A stretch of 64,000 nucleotides of DNA from Astropecten irregularis (Eukaryota; Echinodermata; Asteroidea; Paxillosida; Astropectinidae), in assembly GCA_963971285.1 (NCBI GenBank), contig OZ020254.1, positions 20,304,932-20,368,931 on the forward strand, read 5' to 3'. Positions 12,592 through 25,500 of the stretch are shown in pieces; position 1 is the stretch's first letter, and every line of letters begins with the position of its first letter. A program made the position numbers and the translations under genes. Under the pieces are notes generated by a model. That model saw only the letters and a list, made by a program, of their open reading frames with translations, was not told the origin of the DNA and did not search any database.

Positions 12592-13408
12592 TTAAAGTGC
12601 CATTCCACTGTACTGCCATCATGGGTGATGACTCACACAAGCTTTCAGTACCAGGAAACTCAGCACTTACAGTTTATACATCCGTCTTGAATATATCCCT
12701 TGATTATTGCCTACATCATACCATGGAGGTATAATACCTCCATGATCATACAGTGTACCATAGACAAGACTGTACAGTAGTGACACTCAACATATAGAAG
12801 TATATTGATGTATACAGCTATAGACATATCATTGCCTTCCTGTATTTCTGTATATATGTATGTAGAAGTATGTACTTGCACACGTACTGTACAGTTAAGT
12901 ACAGAACAGGTATAGGCGCCTACATGTACACTGTACATTTATAGCTCATATGCATTATGTAAGTGATATTGCAAGGGACATTCCCATATTTTTACCTATG
13001 GTCCTTAATTTATTTACAATCTGTACAATAATTGACATATAGTGTACATGTACATTGCACCTTGTGCTGTGATGTATGTAAAGCATGTATACAGTTATTA
13101 CACTACAATGCATACAAATTACAATTATGATGTACACATTGTATGTACTGTACAGTATGGAAAGTCAACACAGCTGTGATGGCGCGGCACAAATACCTCT
13201 CTCATTTCAATAAATGTACGTGTACATGTGGCCCTAGTTTTTAAAACCTGAGTGACAGGACAAAGGTCTTGCAGTTGCAGTTCCAATGTTTAACTTAAAG
13301 ATGTCGAGTTCCATTCCTTTAAAATGTTAGCATCATGAAGTTATAGCTAATGTAGATGGAGTGCACCATGTAGGCCCTATATCTTGCTTTACAGTGAAGT
13401 GTAGTTAG

Positions 13409-13597
13409 GACCTTTCCCATGAAATATGCCAATTAGATACGCGCACACGCAAATGCGCTACTAGTTGGCAAGAAAGTTGCCGATACATTAGGCATGTACT
13501 TACCACATACAACGCAGAGCTAGGGCATGTAGCTTGCCAACCAGTGATGCATTTGCGCGTGCGCGTATCTAATTAACATATTTCATGGGAAAGGTCC
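13409..13597. mobile_element. 189-bp fold-back element
   Basis: The arms are near-perfect inverted repeats of about 50 bp: GGACCTTTCCCATGAAATAT at the left end and the reverse complement ATATTTCATGGGAAAGGTCC at the right. Both arms continue with a GC-rich block of alternating CG (GATACGCGCAC). The two arms plus a short loop make up the whole element. No target duplication is obvious. Confidence 0.8.
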
Positions 13598-16203
13598 ACA
13601 TCAGAACATTTTCCTTGCTGCACTTTGTCAGAGAACAACTATTTTTTTCTAAGTACTCTGGTAGTTTTTCTCATATTTTGTAGCATTATCAAAATAGCAT
13701 CAATTGTATTTTAGCTTAATAAAATCTAGATGCTGTTCATGCATGTGTAAAGCACCCCTAGCTCTTGAAACCTTTTACCTTGCTCGATACGGTCAGACCA
13801 TGAAGGAAGGAAAAATATGCGCACACTTGCGTACTAGTTTAGTAAACATTCATTCCCAATCAGTACTGTGCGCACGACTGCACATAATTATATACAGCAA
13901 ACATACTGCATGTGTACACCCACTAACACTGTCTTCAGCCTGATTTATGTGACCCTATGGCAAGGGCAAACTGCACGGAGGCCACACAATTATTATGAAA
14001 AAGGATCCACCAACCATAGCAACATAAGCACAGAGAAAGGAGGTCTTCCTAGCTCCACGGTTTTAATAACAAGTTCCCTGTTCTGCAGTATATTGATTAT
14101 TGGGCAAGCTAGCTTCACTGCACCTCCCCTTCCCCTATAACTCTGGGAAAAACCCCTGGGAGACTTGACCAAGTCTAGTTTCCCTTGGGTTCACTGGAAG
14201 GCCAATCACGTTCCTGACATCCAAGGGGGTCCACTACAGTATTGTGTGCAGGATATCAACATTGAATCTGCAATGTACAGCCAATGGGTTTTATTTCATT
14301 TATGTCAGCAATCTCCATGCAATAAAATATGTTTAAATCTGTTTGGAAATATGGGAATGTTCACATATTAAATGTATATGTACATGTAACACGGACAATT
14401 TGTATCTGAAAGAATTATCACTCATCAACTGTCTGTCGAGGGTAATTTCATGCAAGACTGGGCACAATTTGTATAGCATTCAGTGCAGAAGTACATGTAC
14501 ATGTTCGGTTTATCATAGAGGTAGAAATATTTTTTTAATGGAGGCCCTGGAAGGACATGCATCAACTGTACATGGTACCTGTTTGTGAAATTTATACATT
14601 TACATGTGCAAAATGCACAATTCTGAATGCATACAGTATGTATGTATTTAACATGTAGGCCTAAATGTAAGTGTTTATTATGCATGCATGTGCAGTGTCA
14701 GTGCATGTGTACCGGTTATTTCTCCATGATGTAGGCCTACATGTCTGCACATTCTGGCTTATATTTACCACAAGTCAAGTACACACTGTACTGAAGTACA
14801 GTACATATTACTGTACAGAACTGTGTATCTCACAAATGCATATAAATTATTCCATGTATCATTGATTTGAACTGCAGTCACCCATATGTCCACATGAACA
14901 TGTTTACATCAATGGATTCATGTACCTGTACATCTGTGCCAGTGTGCAATCTGTGCATCCATATGGTCAGGATGGTAGTAGGGCTTTGCAGCTTATTCTG
15001 GGATCATCTAAGGGTAATTATTCACTGTACAGGAAAGCCATAGGCTTCCCAGGAAGTTTGAACGTATAACCACGGTCCTGTCATGGGAGGCATTAATAAA
15101 CCCACAACAATAAGATTACATGAGACCTTAATGAGCTCTGAAAAGCAATAGCCTAAAGGTCCTGTAAGCAATTTTAGTCAAAACAAAAGCACACAAGGCT
15201 TAAGTTAGCTAACCCCTTGGGCTGGAAAGTGAAGCTGTACAAGTAGAATTGAGCTCAATGTGAAATTGTAGCTTGAAATTATGTGCATGATTTGGATATG
15301 CATGGTTGTTACTGTTAGGACTGGTGAAAAAGTATGCACAAAACCACACATGTACTAATGCAAGTGTCTGTAATGTATAAATATTGCATGTAACATGTAC
15401 TGTACATGTTTGCTACATGGCAGGTCCTTGCAAAATATGCAATATACATAACCCATGTCAGGTCTCTTTTTATTTCTAGCATTATGCATACAGCTTCAAA
15501 TGTCACAATTTATGTTGTGTAAAATTTGTATTGCACGCAATGTAGTGTACATCAGCCATGAACAGTTGTATTTATTATTTAATCATGGTTAGTCTTGGAA
15601 TTACAAACTCTCACTCTTTTCTCTTATTTTTATTAAATAATAAAGGCTGCTTAAATAAATTAAAAATAAAACACTTTCACTGTGATCTATGTGTACATCC
15701 CAACACCTTTTAATTAGCAAGTGATGCTAATAAAGTAATATGGGATTTACATACATTTATTTACATCACTTTATAACACTCCGCATCCCATGAATCTGCC
15801 ACAGACAGTCTACAAATGAATACATCAACAACCTTTTAATTAGTACAATTAATTGACAATGTAGATCCAAGGCAAAGGTGTAACTCACTGTGTTAATATT
15901 GGTACTCACATTGTCATGGTCAAGACTAAAAAGATAATTAATGGTTTATGTGTTTTCTTAGACTGTTTTGTCTGATTATGTAACTTATTATGAATCATAA
16001 ATCCTCCAATAGCCTGATTAGGCATTAGGCCTTTACCATGGCCTAATTAAATTTTAACATATCGTCCGGTCATAAGTTTCCGATGATCATATGTTTTCGG
16101 TGACGAAATGTGATTCCCGTTTACCGCGAGATCGTGCGAGATACTTCGTGATCAGTATCCCTGAAATGAATATCAAACGTACCTCTATTTCCGACAGTCA
16201 AGA

Positions 16204-16227
16204 TGTTGCGAATAAAGTTTCCATCCG
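16204..16227 (+). other. Possible short first exon of the pogo-type gene
   Basis: ATG TTG CGA... runs 8 codons to a good donor (TCC|GTAAGT at 16228). Splicing to the acceptor TTTCTGCAG|ACC at 16806/16807 keeps frame 0 and would put an ATG in front of the transposase, whose own frame otherwise opens at a GTG. This is inference from splice signals only. Confidence 0.3.
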
Positions 16228-16806
16228 TAAGTGATGTTAAAAAGTTAAAAAACTATGTTATTTTGGAGGTATATTACTAATGCATTTTAAGACTAATGTT
16301 CAAACGTTTATAAAAGACACAATCTATGGTCAAATATTCCAAACTAAACTATCGTCTGCTTGAGCAACTTTCATTCTTCCGATGTCAGACGGCAGATCAT
16401 GTGATCCCAGTGCGATCTGGGTTTTTATGGCATGCCAATGAGACAAAAATGTTAAAGTCTTTCTCAAATCGGAGTGACATTGTTTTGTTTTTCTCCTTTT
16501 AACTTGAAACTTTGATAAGCTGATAACTTAAACAGTCCATGTTTAGGTCTCTCATAATGATGCCAGATATTATAAAATGCTGTGATAATAATTTTATGCA
16601 AAATACAATTTTGCATCAAGATATAAAAATGAGATTTTTTATTTCTTTTGATTGATTTATTTTTTAATGTAAGAACATAAGACAAATACAATAAATTGTC
16701 ATGAAATAATTCTGTTATTGTTGGATATAGATGTAATTCTATTTTTCAAAGATTTTTCAATGACATTTACACTTTTTTCTTTTCTTTTTTCTTTTTATTT
16801 CTGCAG

Positions 16807-18582
16807 ACCGTGATACATAATTTAGGGAAGGCCAGTTATAGGCAGTACTCCCATGAATCATTCATGAATGCATATGAAGCTGTGGTTGGTGAGGGAATGC
16901 CAGTTACGAAAGCTGCCAGAATTTTCTCCGTCCCATATTCCACCCTGCATGACCGAGTTAGTGGAAAAACTAAATTGGAGTCAACTAGGTCTGGTCCTGA
17001 TCCCCTGCTTAGTCAGGAAGAGGAACAAACACTAGTTACACACATTGAGTTGATGTCTTCCTACGGCTATGGCTACACCCGTACTGAAGTTACAGCACTT
17101 GCTACTGACTTGGCTGTTCACCTTGAAAAGAGGAAGAAAGTTGACAAACAGCTCTCCCTCCAGTGGTTCTACAGCTTTTTGTCACGCTGGCCTGAGCTCA
17201 AGGTGCAGAAACCAAGATCACTCGAGATCATGAGGGCTAAAGCTACTTCTCAAGAAACAATCCACCGATACTTTGATGAGCTGGAAAAGATCTTGGAGAA
17301 GTATAACCTTAAGGTTCGTCCACAAGCCATCTACAACATCGATGAGAAAGGTATTGTCGAGAACCATACACCTCCATCTGTTGTATCCTCACGCTCTGGG
17401 GTACCTCCAGCAGTTACCATGGGCAAGTCATCCACTACCACTGTCATTGGGTGTGGCAATGCTCTAGGCATGGCATTGCCCCCATTTTTCGTCTTTAAGG
17501 GAAAGCGGATGCGGAAAGAACTCTTATCTGGTTGTACAGCTGGCGCAGATGGCACCATCAGTGATTCGGGTTGGTCCAACTCAGACATTTTTGAGAGATA
17601 TCTGAAAGAGCACTTCGTCAAATACTCCATCCCTGCTACACCAGATGATCCAGTCTTGATTCTGTATGATGGCCATAAATCACATGTATCACTGCCACTC
17701 ATACAATGGGCACGGGAGAACAATATCATTTTATTTGTACTTCCAGCACACACATCGCACATTCTTCAGCCGATGGACGTTGGATGTTTTGGCCCATTTG
17801 AGAAGATCCTCAACAGTATGCGACACACCCATATGCGTCACCATGCAACATCCGGCATTGACAGGTACTCTCTGTGTGAGATAGCTTGCAAGGCATATAC
17901 AAGTGCACTTACACCAACAAACTTGCAAGCATCATTCCGGAAGTCTGGCATCTATCCAGTAGACCGATGTGCTGTCAGCCCATCCAGCTTTTTGCCAGCT
18001 ACAGTTTTCTCCTCATCAGAAGACAAACATCCCGCGAACCATCTAGAGAATTCAGATGCACTCACTCCTTCTGCTAGTAATGACACAACTGACAGATGCA
18101 CTAACTTCTTGAGGACAGCTCAAGCTGTACTGACAGAAAACCCCAAAGAAACAAAGAAGCGGAAAGTCCTGAGTGCTGTTGTGGGAGGTAAAGCCATCAC
18201 TGAAGATGCAGTTATGAATGATATTCAGAAACATCAGGATCAACAGAAAAAGAAAGCAAAGACATCTGTCATCAAGAGTTCAGCCAAGCCAAGCACTTCA
18301 GGTATCAGTCATCAGAAGAAAAATGCATGCAGCCAACAGCCTCAAGATACAAGTGACGAAGACTGTGATGAATCTGAAACTGAAAAGGACATCTGCTGCA
18401 AGTGCAAAAGGTTCTATCCTGAAGAACTGAAAAACATTCAGACTGTTGTCTTTGTCTCGTGGGCCCAGTGCACTTATCCAGATTGCCATCACTGGGTACA
18501 CCTAGAATTTTGTACTGATGTCCGGGTGGTTCGCACACATGCAAAATTCTGGTGCCCATGTCACCACGAATTAGAGGAATAA
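16807..18582 (+). CDS. pogo-type transposase with C-terminal zinc finger
   Basis: One uninterrupted frame of about 590 codons. Order: N-terminal psq-like helix-turn-helix (SFMNAYEAVVGEGMPVTKAA, about 17-60); a second CENP-B-like DNA-binding segment (about 80-140); then a DDE_1 core. Acidic motifs: NIDEKG near residue 177, LILYDGHKSH near 285, and LQPMDVGCFGPFE near 321, 35 residues after the second Asp, which fits pogo/Tigger spacing. A Lys/Ser-rich linker leads to a C-terminal Cys/His module (CCKCKRF, then CTYPDCHHWVH, then FWCPCHH) that resembles a PHD finger. The AATAAA polyadenylation signal (18578-18583) overlaps the stop codon. No terminal inverted repeats were found. Open along its whole length, so either a young transposon or a retained gene. 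The true start is uncertain: no ATG opens the frame, and a short upstream exon is possible. Confidence 0.85.
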   Translation, partial: TVIHNLGKASYRQYSHESFMNAYEAVVGEGMPVTKAARIFSVPYSTLHDRVSGKTKLESTRSGPDPLLSQEEEQTLVTHIELMSSYGYGYTRTEVTALATDLAVHLEKRKKVDKQLSLQWFYSFLSRWPELKVQKPRSLEIMRAKATSQETIHRYFDELEKILEKYNLKVRPQAIYNIDEKGIVENHTPPSVVSSRSGVPPAVTMGKSSTTTVIGCGNALGMALPPFFVFKGKRMRKELLSGCTAGADGTISDSGWSNSDIFERYLKEHFVKYSIPATPDDPVLILYDGHKSHVSLPLIQWARENNIILFVLPAHTSHILQPMDVGCFGPFEKILNSMRHTHMRHHATSGIDRYSLCEIACKAYTSALTPTNLQASFRKSGIYPVDRCAVSPSSFLPATVFSSSEDKHPANHLENSDALTPSASNDTTDRCTNFLRTAQAVLTENPKETKKRKVLSAVVGGKAITEDAVMNDIQKHQDQQKKKAKTSVIKSSAKPSTSGISHQKKNACSQQPQDTSDEDCDESETEKDICCKCKRFYPEELKNIQTVVFVSWAQCTYPDCHHWVHLEFCTDVRVVRTHAKFWCPCHHELEE

Positions 18583-21500
18583 AAAACAAAACCAAAATTA
18601 CACAATGGGGAATGAGGGTGATCGACCACTAAACTGCACTAGGAAATTGTTCATTGATTTACCATGGATATCATAAAACTAGCCAGGTGATATTTAACAG
18701 TAAAAATTCAATCAAAGGGAGATTTTTTAATGGTTAACAAATTCCTCTTTTCCAGTTGTCACACATTCACACTTTTTTATCATCCTGCGAAAAGACAAGG
18801 AAAATAAAACAAGATGTTTGTACAGATGTACAGATGTAAATAAATTAATAATCTTCAAGGCTAGTGTACAGTGAACACAGCTAAAAACTACAAAATGGTC
18901 TGTATCAAATCCTTCTTTTGTTGATTGAACCATTTATTTATAAAAGAAAATAATATAATTCACAATCTTGGAATCAAAACTGTTTCAGGACCTTTTTTTT
19001 TTAATTCCATCGACCCAGTTTGATCAAATCCAGTCTGGACAATATTTCATCAATTTTTGAGTGACTTGGCGCCCCATAGCTACTCCGATGTCAACGAACT
19101 TTGACGCACAGCCAAGGCACCGAAAACTAGTGACGCTTTGTTTACATAGCGGAATCAGTGTCGCTGTAAATGACGGACAATATTTCCGAAGAAAAGACTT
19201 GAACTTCGAGGATTTTTACAGATTATAATCTGGAAGTGTCCAGTTCAAAGTTAGTGAAGTGATTTTCTGAAATTTTATTTCGTTTCTGTTTTATAGAAGT
19301 TTTCCCGTTATCCCATCGGAAACCGGTGACTGCAGGATACTTACTAGGCTAGGCCAGGAGGCTAGGTATCTTTTTAATTCTCAATCTTATTTAATCAAAA
19401 ACAAATTAGGTCTACGCCAAAATTATGTAATTTTAGTATTGTATTGATGTACAATCAAATTATGAAGTATGTTTACTGTTTAGAACTCGCGGTTACTCAG
19501 GACAGCAAAAAGTAAAAACTGAAGTGGAAGTAAAAATTGCAATAACTTAAGTAAATGCAGCTAATGCAGGAGAAGAGCGAACCCAACGAACAAAATAGGC
19601 CTACAGCACAGGCCTCGATCATAACAATGTTGAGTGACTGAGTGATACTTACATTACATATCCGGGTTCAGAACAGCTGGTTGTAGCGTTTAATGCACAT
19701 TAAAACGTGCCTTTATCATCCCAGTTGGTGCTCTTGCAGTTTTTCCCCAGTAAATTTCCATGGAAATTGGCATCAGCCCTGTTCTAGAGAGTTCAGATAT
19801 CTTCTAGTTCGAGCATGATGACTTGTCGTTTTTCTGTTTTGACTCTGTCAAATACATTTCAAGGATGTACCTATAAATGATTGCATAAAATATTGACCAA
19901 TCACAGACCTGTTACTTGGGGGTTTGCCCACGAAGGTTCCATGAAAATTAGGTATGAGTAGGGAGAATTTAGTCATAATAAACAATATGATTCTCATTTT
20001 TTACTTTTGTCCGTACTTATTTAGCAACAATTGTACTATTCTGTATTACAATAACAGAATATGCATCAACTTGTATTTGAACAAACTGTATATATCCAAC
20101 TTTAGTAGAAAAAATACAAATGTTCTTCAATGTTTTTGTACAAATCTTATAAATACACTGAACATCCTATTAACGTTACGTTGGTGGTGATAAATCACGT
20201 GCCTGCGTTTTATGTTCTGTCTTTTTTGGGACATACCATTTTTCACCCCTAAAATGATGGGTTCATTTTATGCAATAGTCTATCATGTATCATTTTAAGC
20301 AGTTTTGATAGGTAAATCATACTCAAATCAATCAGAGAAAAATACATCTTTACGTTAACCACTATCTTATGAAGAAGAAATTCGCATTTAATGAAAATGA
20401 TTCGATATACAAGGTTTTATTATTGTTGATGCAATGGTCTATCCCATTTTGCAAGGGGTGTTTTTCTGTGAAGGCTCTAGAAAGGCCAGTGGTTGCGTCA
20501 TATGTTTGGGAAATCCTGAAATGGCACGCTATCGGCCATCGAACTGGGTGGTACGAACTTGTACACTTTACATTACACTACCTGCATAGTACCATCCAAT
20601 GCTTGCACGTTCTTTGTATGTAAATACAAATAATTATATGCATCTCGATCCCTATCAGTTCTTAGTACTGGTTAAATGGTTTTCCAGAATGTTTCCATCA
20701 TTGATGACTAAGTTAACTGTGAATATAATTTTCACTATTTATTTGGCAGCTAGCATTTTACAAGTTTGGAAACTACGATCATGCAACCTACTGTTTTTAT
20801 TTATTTATTTATATATTTATTTATTTATTTGGAAGAGTAACTTTATGTGCACTTTGCAAACTTTGTAACTACGACTAATGACAGTAAACACTGAGCAGTG
20901 TATTATTAATTTGTAGGGGTTTGAATTTTTTTCCACAGAATTCCAAATTATTTTAAGTACCGGTAACCTATTTTTGAGGTTGCGGGTTGTGATATCCTTG
21001 AATTATAACGAATTGACCTGGACTTTGCATACAATTGGGTCAGAAGTACGGGTCAAAGGTCTCTTTTACAGTAAATCTGGCTCTGTACAACAGCTGTACT
21101 ATTTTTCAAGTAGCCGAAATTGAAAATGCATACATACATAGGTCAGGCCACAATATGATTGACGGTTAAGAATTGTTGTTTGACGGTTTTGTTTTGAGTT
21201 TTTTTTGTAAAAAAGAAATTATAACAAAACAAAAAACCCTGTCAACATACAGATCTTCCAGGTAGTCAAAGTGGTCCCCGCATTGCCCCTGAAGTAGGCT
21301 AAATAGGAAATTTTATTTTTAGAAAAAGTGTCATACTTGCCTAAATTGTTTTAATTTTTATCGGTCATCTTTGTTAGTACATGTATTTTAATTATGTCCA
21401 TTCACATTTTTCACACATGACACTGTATGATGGCTAGCAGTGTGATCCAAAGTGACACAAGTGGCCATAATTGTTAATTATAAAATTCAAGGACATTATT

Positions 21501-22230
21501 GGCCAAAATAAAACCCCTGAAAACTAAAAAACAACAACAAAACAAAGCGTAAACAAAACAAAAACAATGATAACAATTCAGTGTAGTAGAGCATACTCAC
21601 AGTTTTTATTTAAATGTAATCGTTAATTCTCATTAATTGTTTATAAATTCAGCTAGCTAAGATGTTGTATACACCTTCATTATAGTGAACAATGTTCAAC
21701 AGGCCTATTCATTGTGGATAAAAATAGGGAGCCAAGGATGATGTTCGTTAACAGCATTCCACTGTATTTTGATCAACATAACAGAATATGGTGAACCATA
21801 CGTGAATATTTAATGATATTTGTTTTAATAGCTCCATATGGTTTGAATGGCTTTTCATAATGTAACAAGTTTGGGTGCTACACTGCTATTTTTTGAATAA
21901 CTAAAAAAGAAGAGAAAAAGTAAAGTAGTGTATCTGCAACACTAGGGCAAAGTTGGGCAAACATGGGCAAGCCTTACATAGATATTGCTTTAATAATTAC
22001 GTAGATAAAAGTATTTATTCATATTTACAACTTAACCATAATTGTGACTGGTGTTTGGTGATACGTATAATGCGCAGCCACAGCACACATGAAGCAATTC
22101 AAGGTTTACATAGTTTTTACATCATATTAATTTGTTCCTGATAAAAAACAATCAGAGTGATGTACCAAGATAAAATAGGTCGACTATCTCATATCAAAAG
22201 AAGCTTCTACCGCTGCTGACAACACTTACT
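18583..22230. other. Non-coding AT-rich region
   Basis: No gene is supported. The part from about 19040 to 19350 is less AT-rich and holds minus-strand donor-like signals (GTAAGT complements near 19340 and 19650), so a 5' non-coding exon of CREBRF could lie here. That is speculation. A TTTA microsatellite lies at 20793-20830. A fragment near 21725-21775 (GGGAGCCAAGGATGATGTTCG) matches the pogo-like MITE seen at 50753. Confidence 0.35.
20793..20830. repeat. TTTA microsatellite
   Basis: About nine ATTT units with one TATA interruption. Confidence 0.85.
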
Positions 22231-22231
22231 A

Positions 22232-22437
22232 GAGCCATTTTCCAAACCTTGACTCCGGCTCAGGCTCCATTTCGTGCATCCATTCTAAAATAACAGGTAT
22301 CAAAATACAGGCTTTTGGTTTGAAAAGGAATACAGAGCTTCAGCTTCATTGAAAATCCACAACCTATATTTTCAGCATATGGATGACAGAGACAAGCCGG
22401 AGCCTAAGCCGGAGCCGAAGTTTGGAAAAGGGCCCTG
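22232..22437. mobile_element. MITE with GGCTCC-repeat ends, copy 2
   Basis: Same family as 8437-8668. The left end has TTCCAAACCTTGACTCCGGC, and the right end has GGAGCCTAAGCCGGAGCCGA followed by AGTTTGGAAAAGGGCCCTG. It ends about 80 bp beyond the DCLRE1A stop codon. Confidence 0.7.
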
Positions 22438-22519
22438 AACAATCCAGTTACTGTTTATGTTAGCCACATGAGGGCGCTGTTCAGCGCCGATATACAAGCT
22501 GACCTGATGATAATGGACC

Positions 22520-25500
22520 CTAACTGCGCCATGCCTTGAAATATTGATTCATCTCATCTCGCTTCTTTGCACTGCCAATGTTAACAGTGGGAATGATGAG
22601 GTTTGGACGGAGAAACTTGACAAACCGTCTTAGCTCACTGAAGCTGCTATGCTCACTGTATGGAACACCTGCAACAACAAACAGAAAAAATTAATCAATA
22701 ATCTTAATTAATTAACAGGTTGACATGCAATTACATTTCTTGATGGGATATTTAAGGCAATGTATTGTAGACCCATCACCTCACTTTAAATGTTTATGTA
22801 AAAATACACAAACATTTTCAAACAAACAATCAGGACTATAAATTTGAACATTTCCTCATTTAATCAGGGGCCACTTTCATAAAGCCTGTAAGCACCAAAA
22901 TTGGATTAAGCACCAAAAATCTCCGTAAATAAAATCAGTATGCCAGCAAAAACTCCTTGTGAATGTTATGCTCAGGAAACAATGGCTGAATACAAGTCAA
23001 AAGCAGTAAACATCACATGGGAATTTGGTTGGTATTCTGTTTAATCAAGGAAGACGTTTTATGCAGCTCTATGAAATTGGCCACTGGTCTCCACTGCACG
23101 TGCCCAAGCCACCAATCGGAAGCATGCTGTGTCCTGATTGGACAGGGCATACACTAATCAAGGACCAAGACCCAACACGGCCAAAACAAAGAACAGATGT
23201 AAATTGAGACTGTGCAAGTGTCTTCATCAGCTTGATAAAGGCTAGCAGTCTTTCAGTCAACATCGTGAGCCATTGATAACATTTTTATCCTCATATTTTT
23301 GTCCTTACCATAAATAGAGACTGGTCCATTCTTGGATGGTTTGATGGCTCTGAGGTTGGTCCTTTTCCCACTGTGAGTCCAGCCAGTGGGCTTAAATGCA
23401 GTCACCTCATCGTAGTGCCTAGAAAACTTGCTCAAGTAACTCTTCAGTTTCTGATTTGCAAAAGATAAATAACCATAAATAACCAAATATCTCCTCTACA
23501 TGAATTAACCCCAACCCACCTGTATACCACAGTTTACCACACATGGCTTTCCCTGTGGTAAGTGTGGTATCCTGAATACCACACATACACCACAGTGTAG
23601 TTTGTATAGTAATGTGTGTTTGGGGTGGAGAAGGGGGGCTTTAAAATTGGGAGGACATCATTTGCCCCTCCCCCACTTTTTTGGATTAGAAGTACGACAG
23701 GAAAACACTTTTTTATCCAAGGCAACTATGAAGTGTATTGAACAAGACAAATAGTTTTTATTATGAAGACCATTTGAAGTAGATAAAATGCACCATAAAT
23801 ATGCACCAAATCATAATGGCATAATTACAAGAATCCCCCTCACCCTTGATCCAAAGTGTAGCCAAACCAAACTGAAACAATAATTGAAAAAAAAGAGTTA
23901 TGGTTTTGAAATTTGACACTTTGGACTTACTTGATGGGAGAGCGTATCCATGGGAACAACATGAAGTCTGGTAGCATTTTTATCCAGAGTCAACTTTGAC
24001 AGCAGTCGGTCGTCGTCAAGGCAATCCAGGATGTTTTTCTTGTCCTTAGCAACAAAGATCTTACAGCCTAGAGCTTCAGCAATAGCTGTCAATTAAAAGG
24101 TTGTAGAACAATGATATATGTAAAGTTTAATTATCCGACCTGTCTCAGACAGAGAGAGAGAGCGTAACATTCAGGGAGGTTATCATTTGCCCAGCAAAAT
24201 GATAGAAGATAGCAGTAACAACAGCACTTAGGCCCACTTCCAATGTCCAACGTTTGCCGTGTCTAATTCAATCAATTGCACTTTGACATAAAAGCGGCAG
24301 AAGTTGGTCAGTTGCTTCAAACGCTGGATTTCTGTTATCAAGAATACAAATTTCAACATGGCACAGTTATGATATTGCGATATATTCTTATTGCGAGTAG
24401 GCTCTTCTGCCGTTAAAACTGCTAGTACCTCTCAAGCTTTCAACAGAAAGCCTGCGGTTGCTTCAAAAGTCAAATTTCTGCAGTGTCTGATTTAAATTTT
24501 GGGCCAATATTTGAATTAGACACGGTAGAAGTTTGACGTTTGAAGCGGGCCTAAAGCATGGCTGACTGATTTTAATGTTATCATCATCATGGGACACTGA
24601 TTGGTCCCTTGCTGTGTCACATTTCCAGTACATTCCTATTTCGTCTGCAAAAAGCATTTTTGTACACCCTGAATTGGCCAAGCCAAGATGTTCATTATGA
24701 GAATAATTACCCATAAAGATCTTCTCTTTCCCGATGGTGTATGTTCCACATACAAGGAGCATTCTGTTGTTGTTTCTCACAGCATCAACTGCTAATTGAG
24801 CCGAGTACTCCATTACTTCTGCCTGAGTAGGAAAGTCATACTGAGGATCCAGGTAACTGGGAATCAATAAAAAAAACTACAACAGTTTAATCTGTAATAA
24901 TGTTAAAAAATACACCCTCCAACTGTGCTTTTACTTATTTTGAGACAATTACAAGTATTCATTTAAAGGTAATATCATATTTTGGTTTTTGTCAAAGAAA
25001 TGCAGATTCATAAGCAAAAGTATCAAAAAAGATACAGTAACAGTCATCAGTGAAATTTCCAGTCCCATACCATTCCCAGTTTTTGAGAAAACAGTGAAAA
25101 ACGCCCACAGTATTTTAACAATCTTTTCACCGTTATTTTTGATATTTTAAGTATCAAAATTGTCTCATGTGATAAATGCAGAGGGTTGAGGATAAAGAAT
25201 TTGACATTATAAATGATTTTGAAATGTACTTACGTTGTATCTAGATACAGCTGATGTATTTGGCAGTTGTGAAGTTGAGGAAGCTTCTCCATAGCAGAAT
25301 CAGCTCTGAAGTCACCGGTATGAAGGATGGCTCTACCATCATTCAGACGGAACAAGAAGAGAACAGCACCTGGACAGCTATTAACAAGATGTATGTCAAT
25401 GAAAAGACTATTACAGTCTATGTAACAATATCATTTAAGAACATGTAAAATGGTTGGAGTTAGGAGGGTCTGACATTTCGATCCTAGCAGGATCTTCCTC

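Larger units (their letters stand above)
10391..16050. other. Non-coding region rich in GTAC palindromes
   Basis: No gene is supported here. The sequence is AT-rich and scattered with TGTACATGTACA-like palindromes (for example near 11213, 11456, 12922, 13044, 14492 and 15389). Short frames in the area follow these repeats or MITEs rather than conserved coding sequence. It may be an intron of the candidate exon at 10.3 kb or the 5' region of CREBRF. Confidence 0.4.

Noticed and set aside
17331-17762. Minus-strand 143-codon frame
   Set aside because: It is the antisense shadow of the pogo-type transposase.
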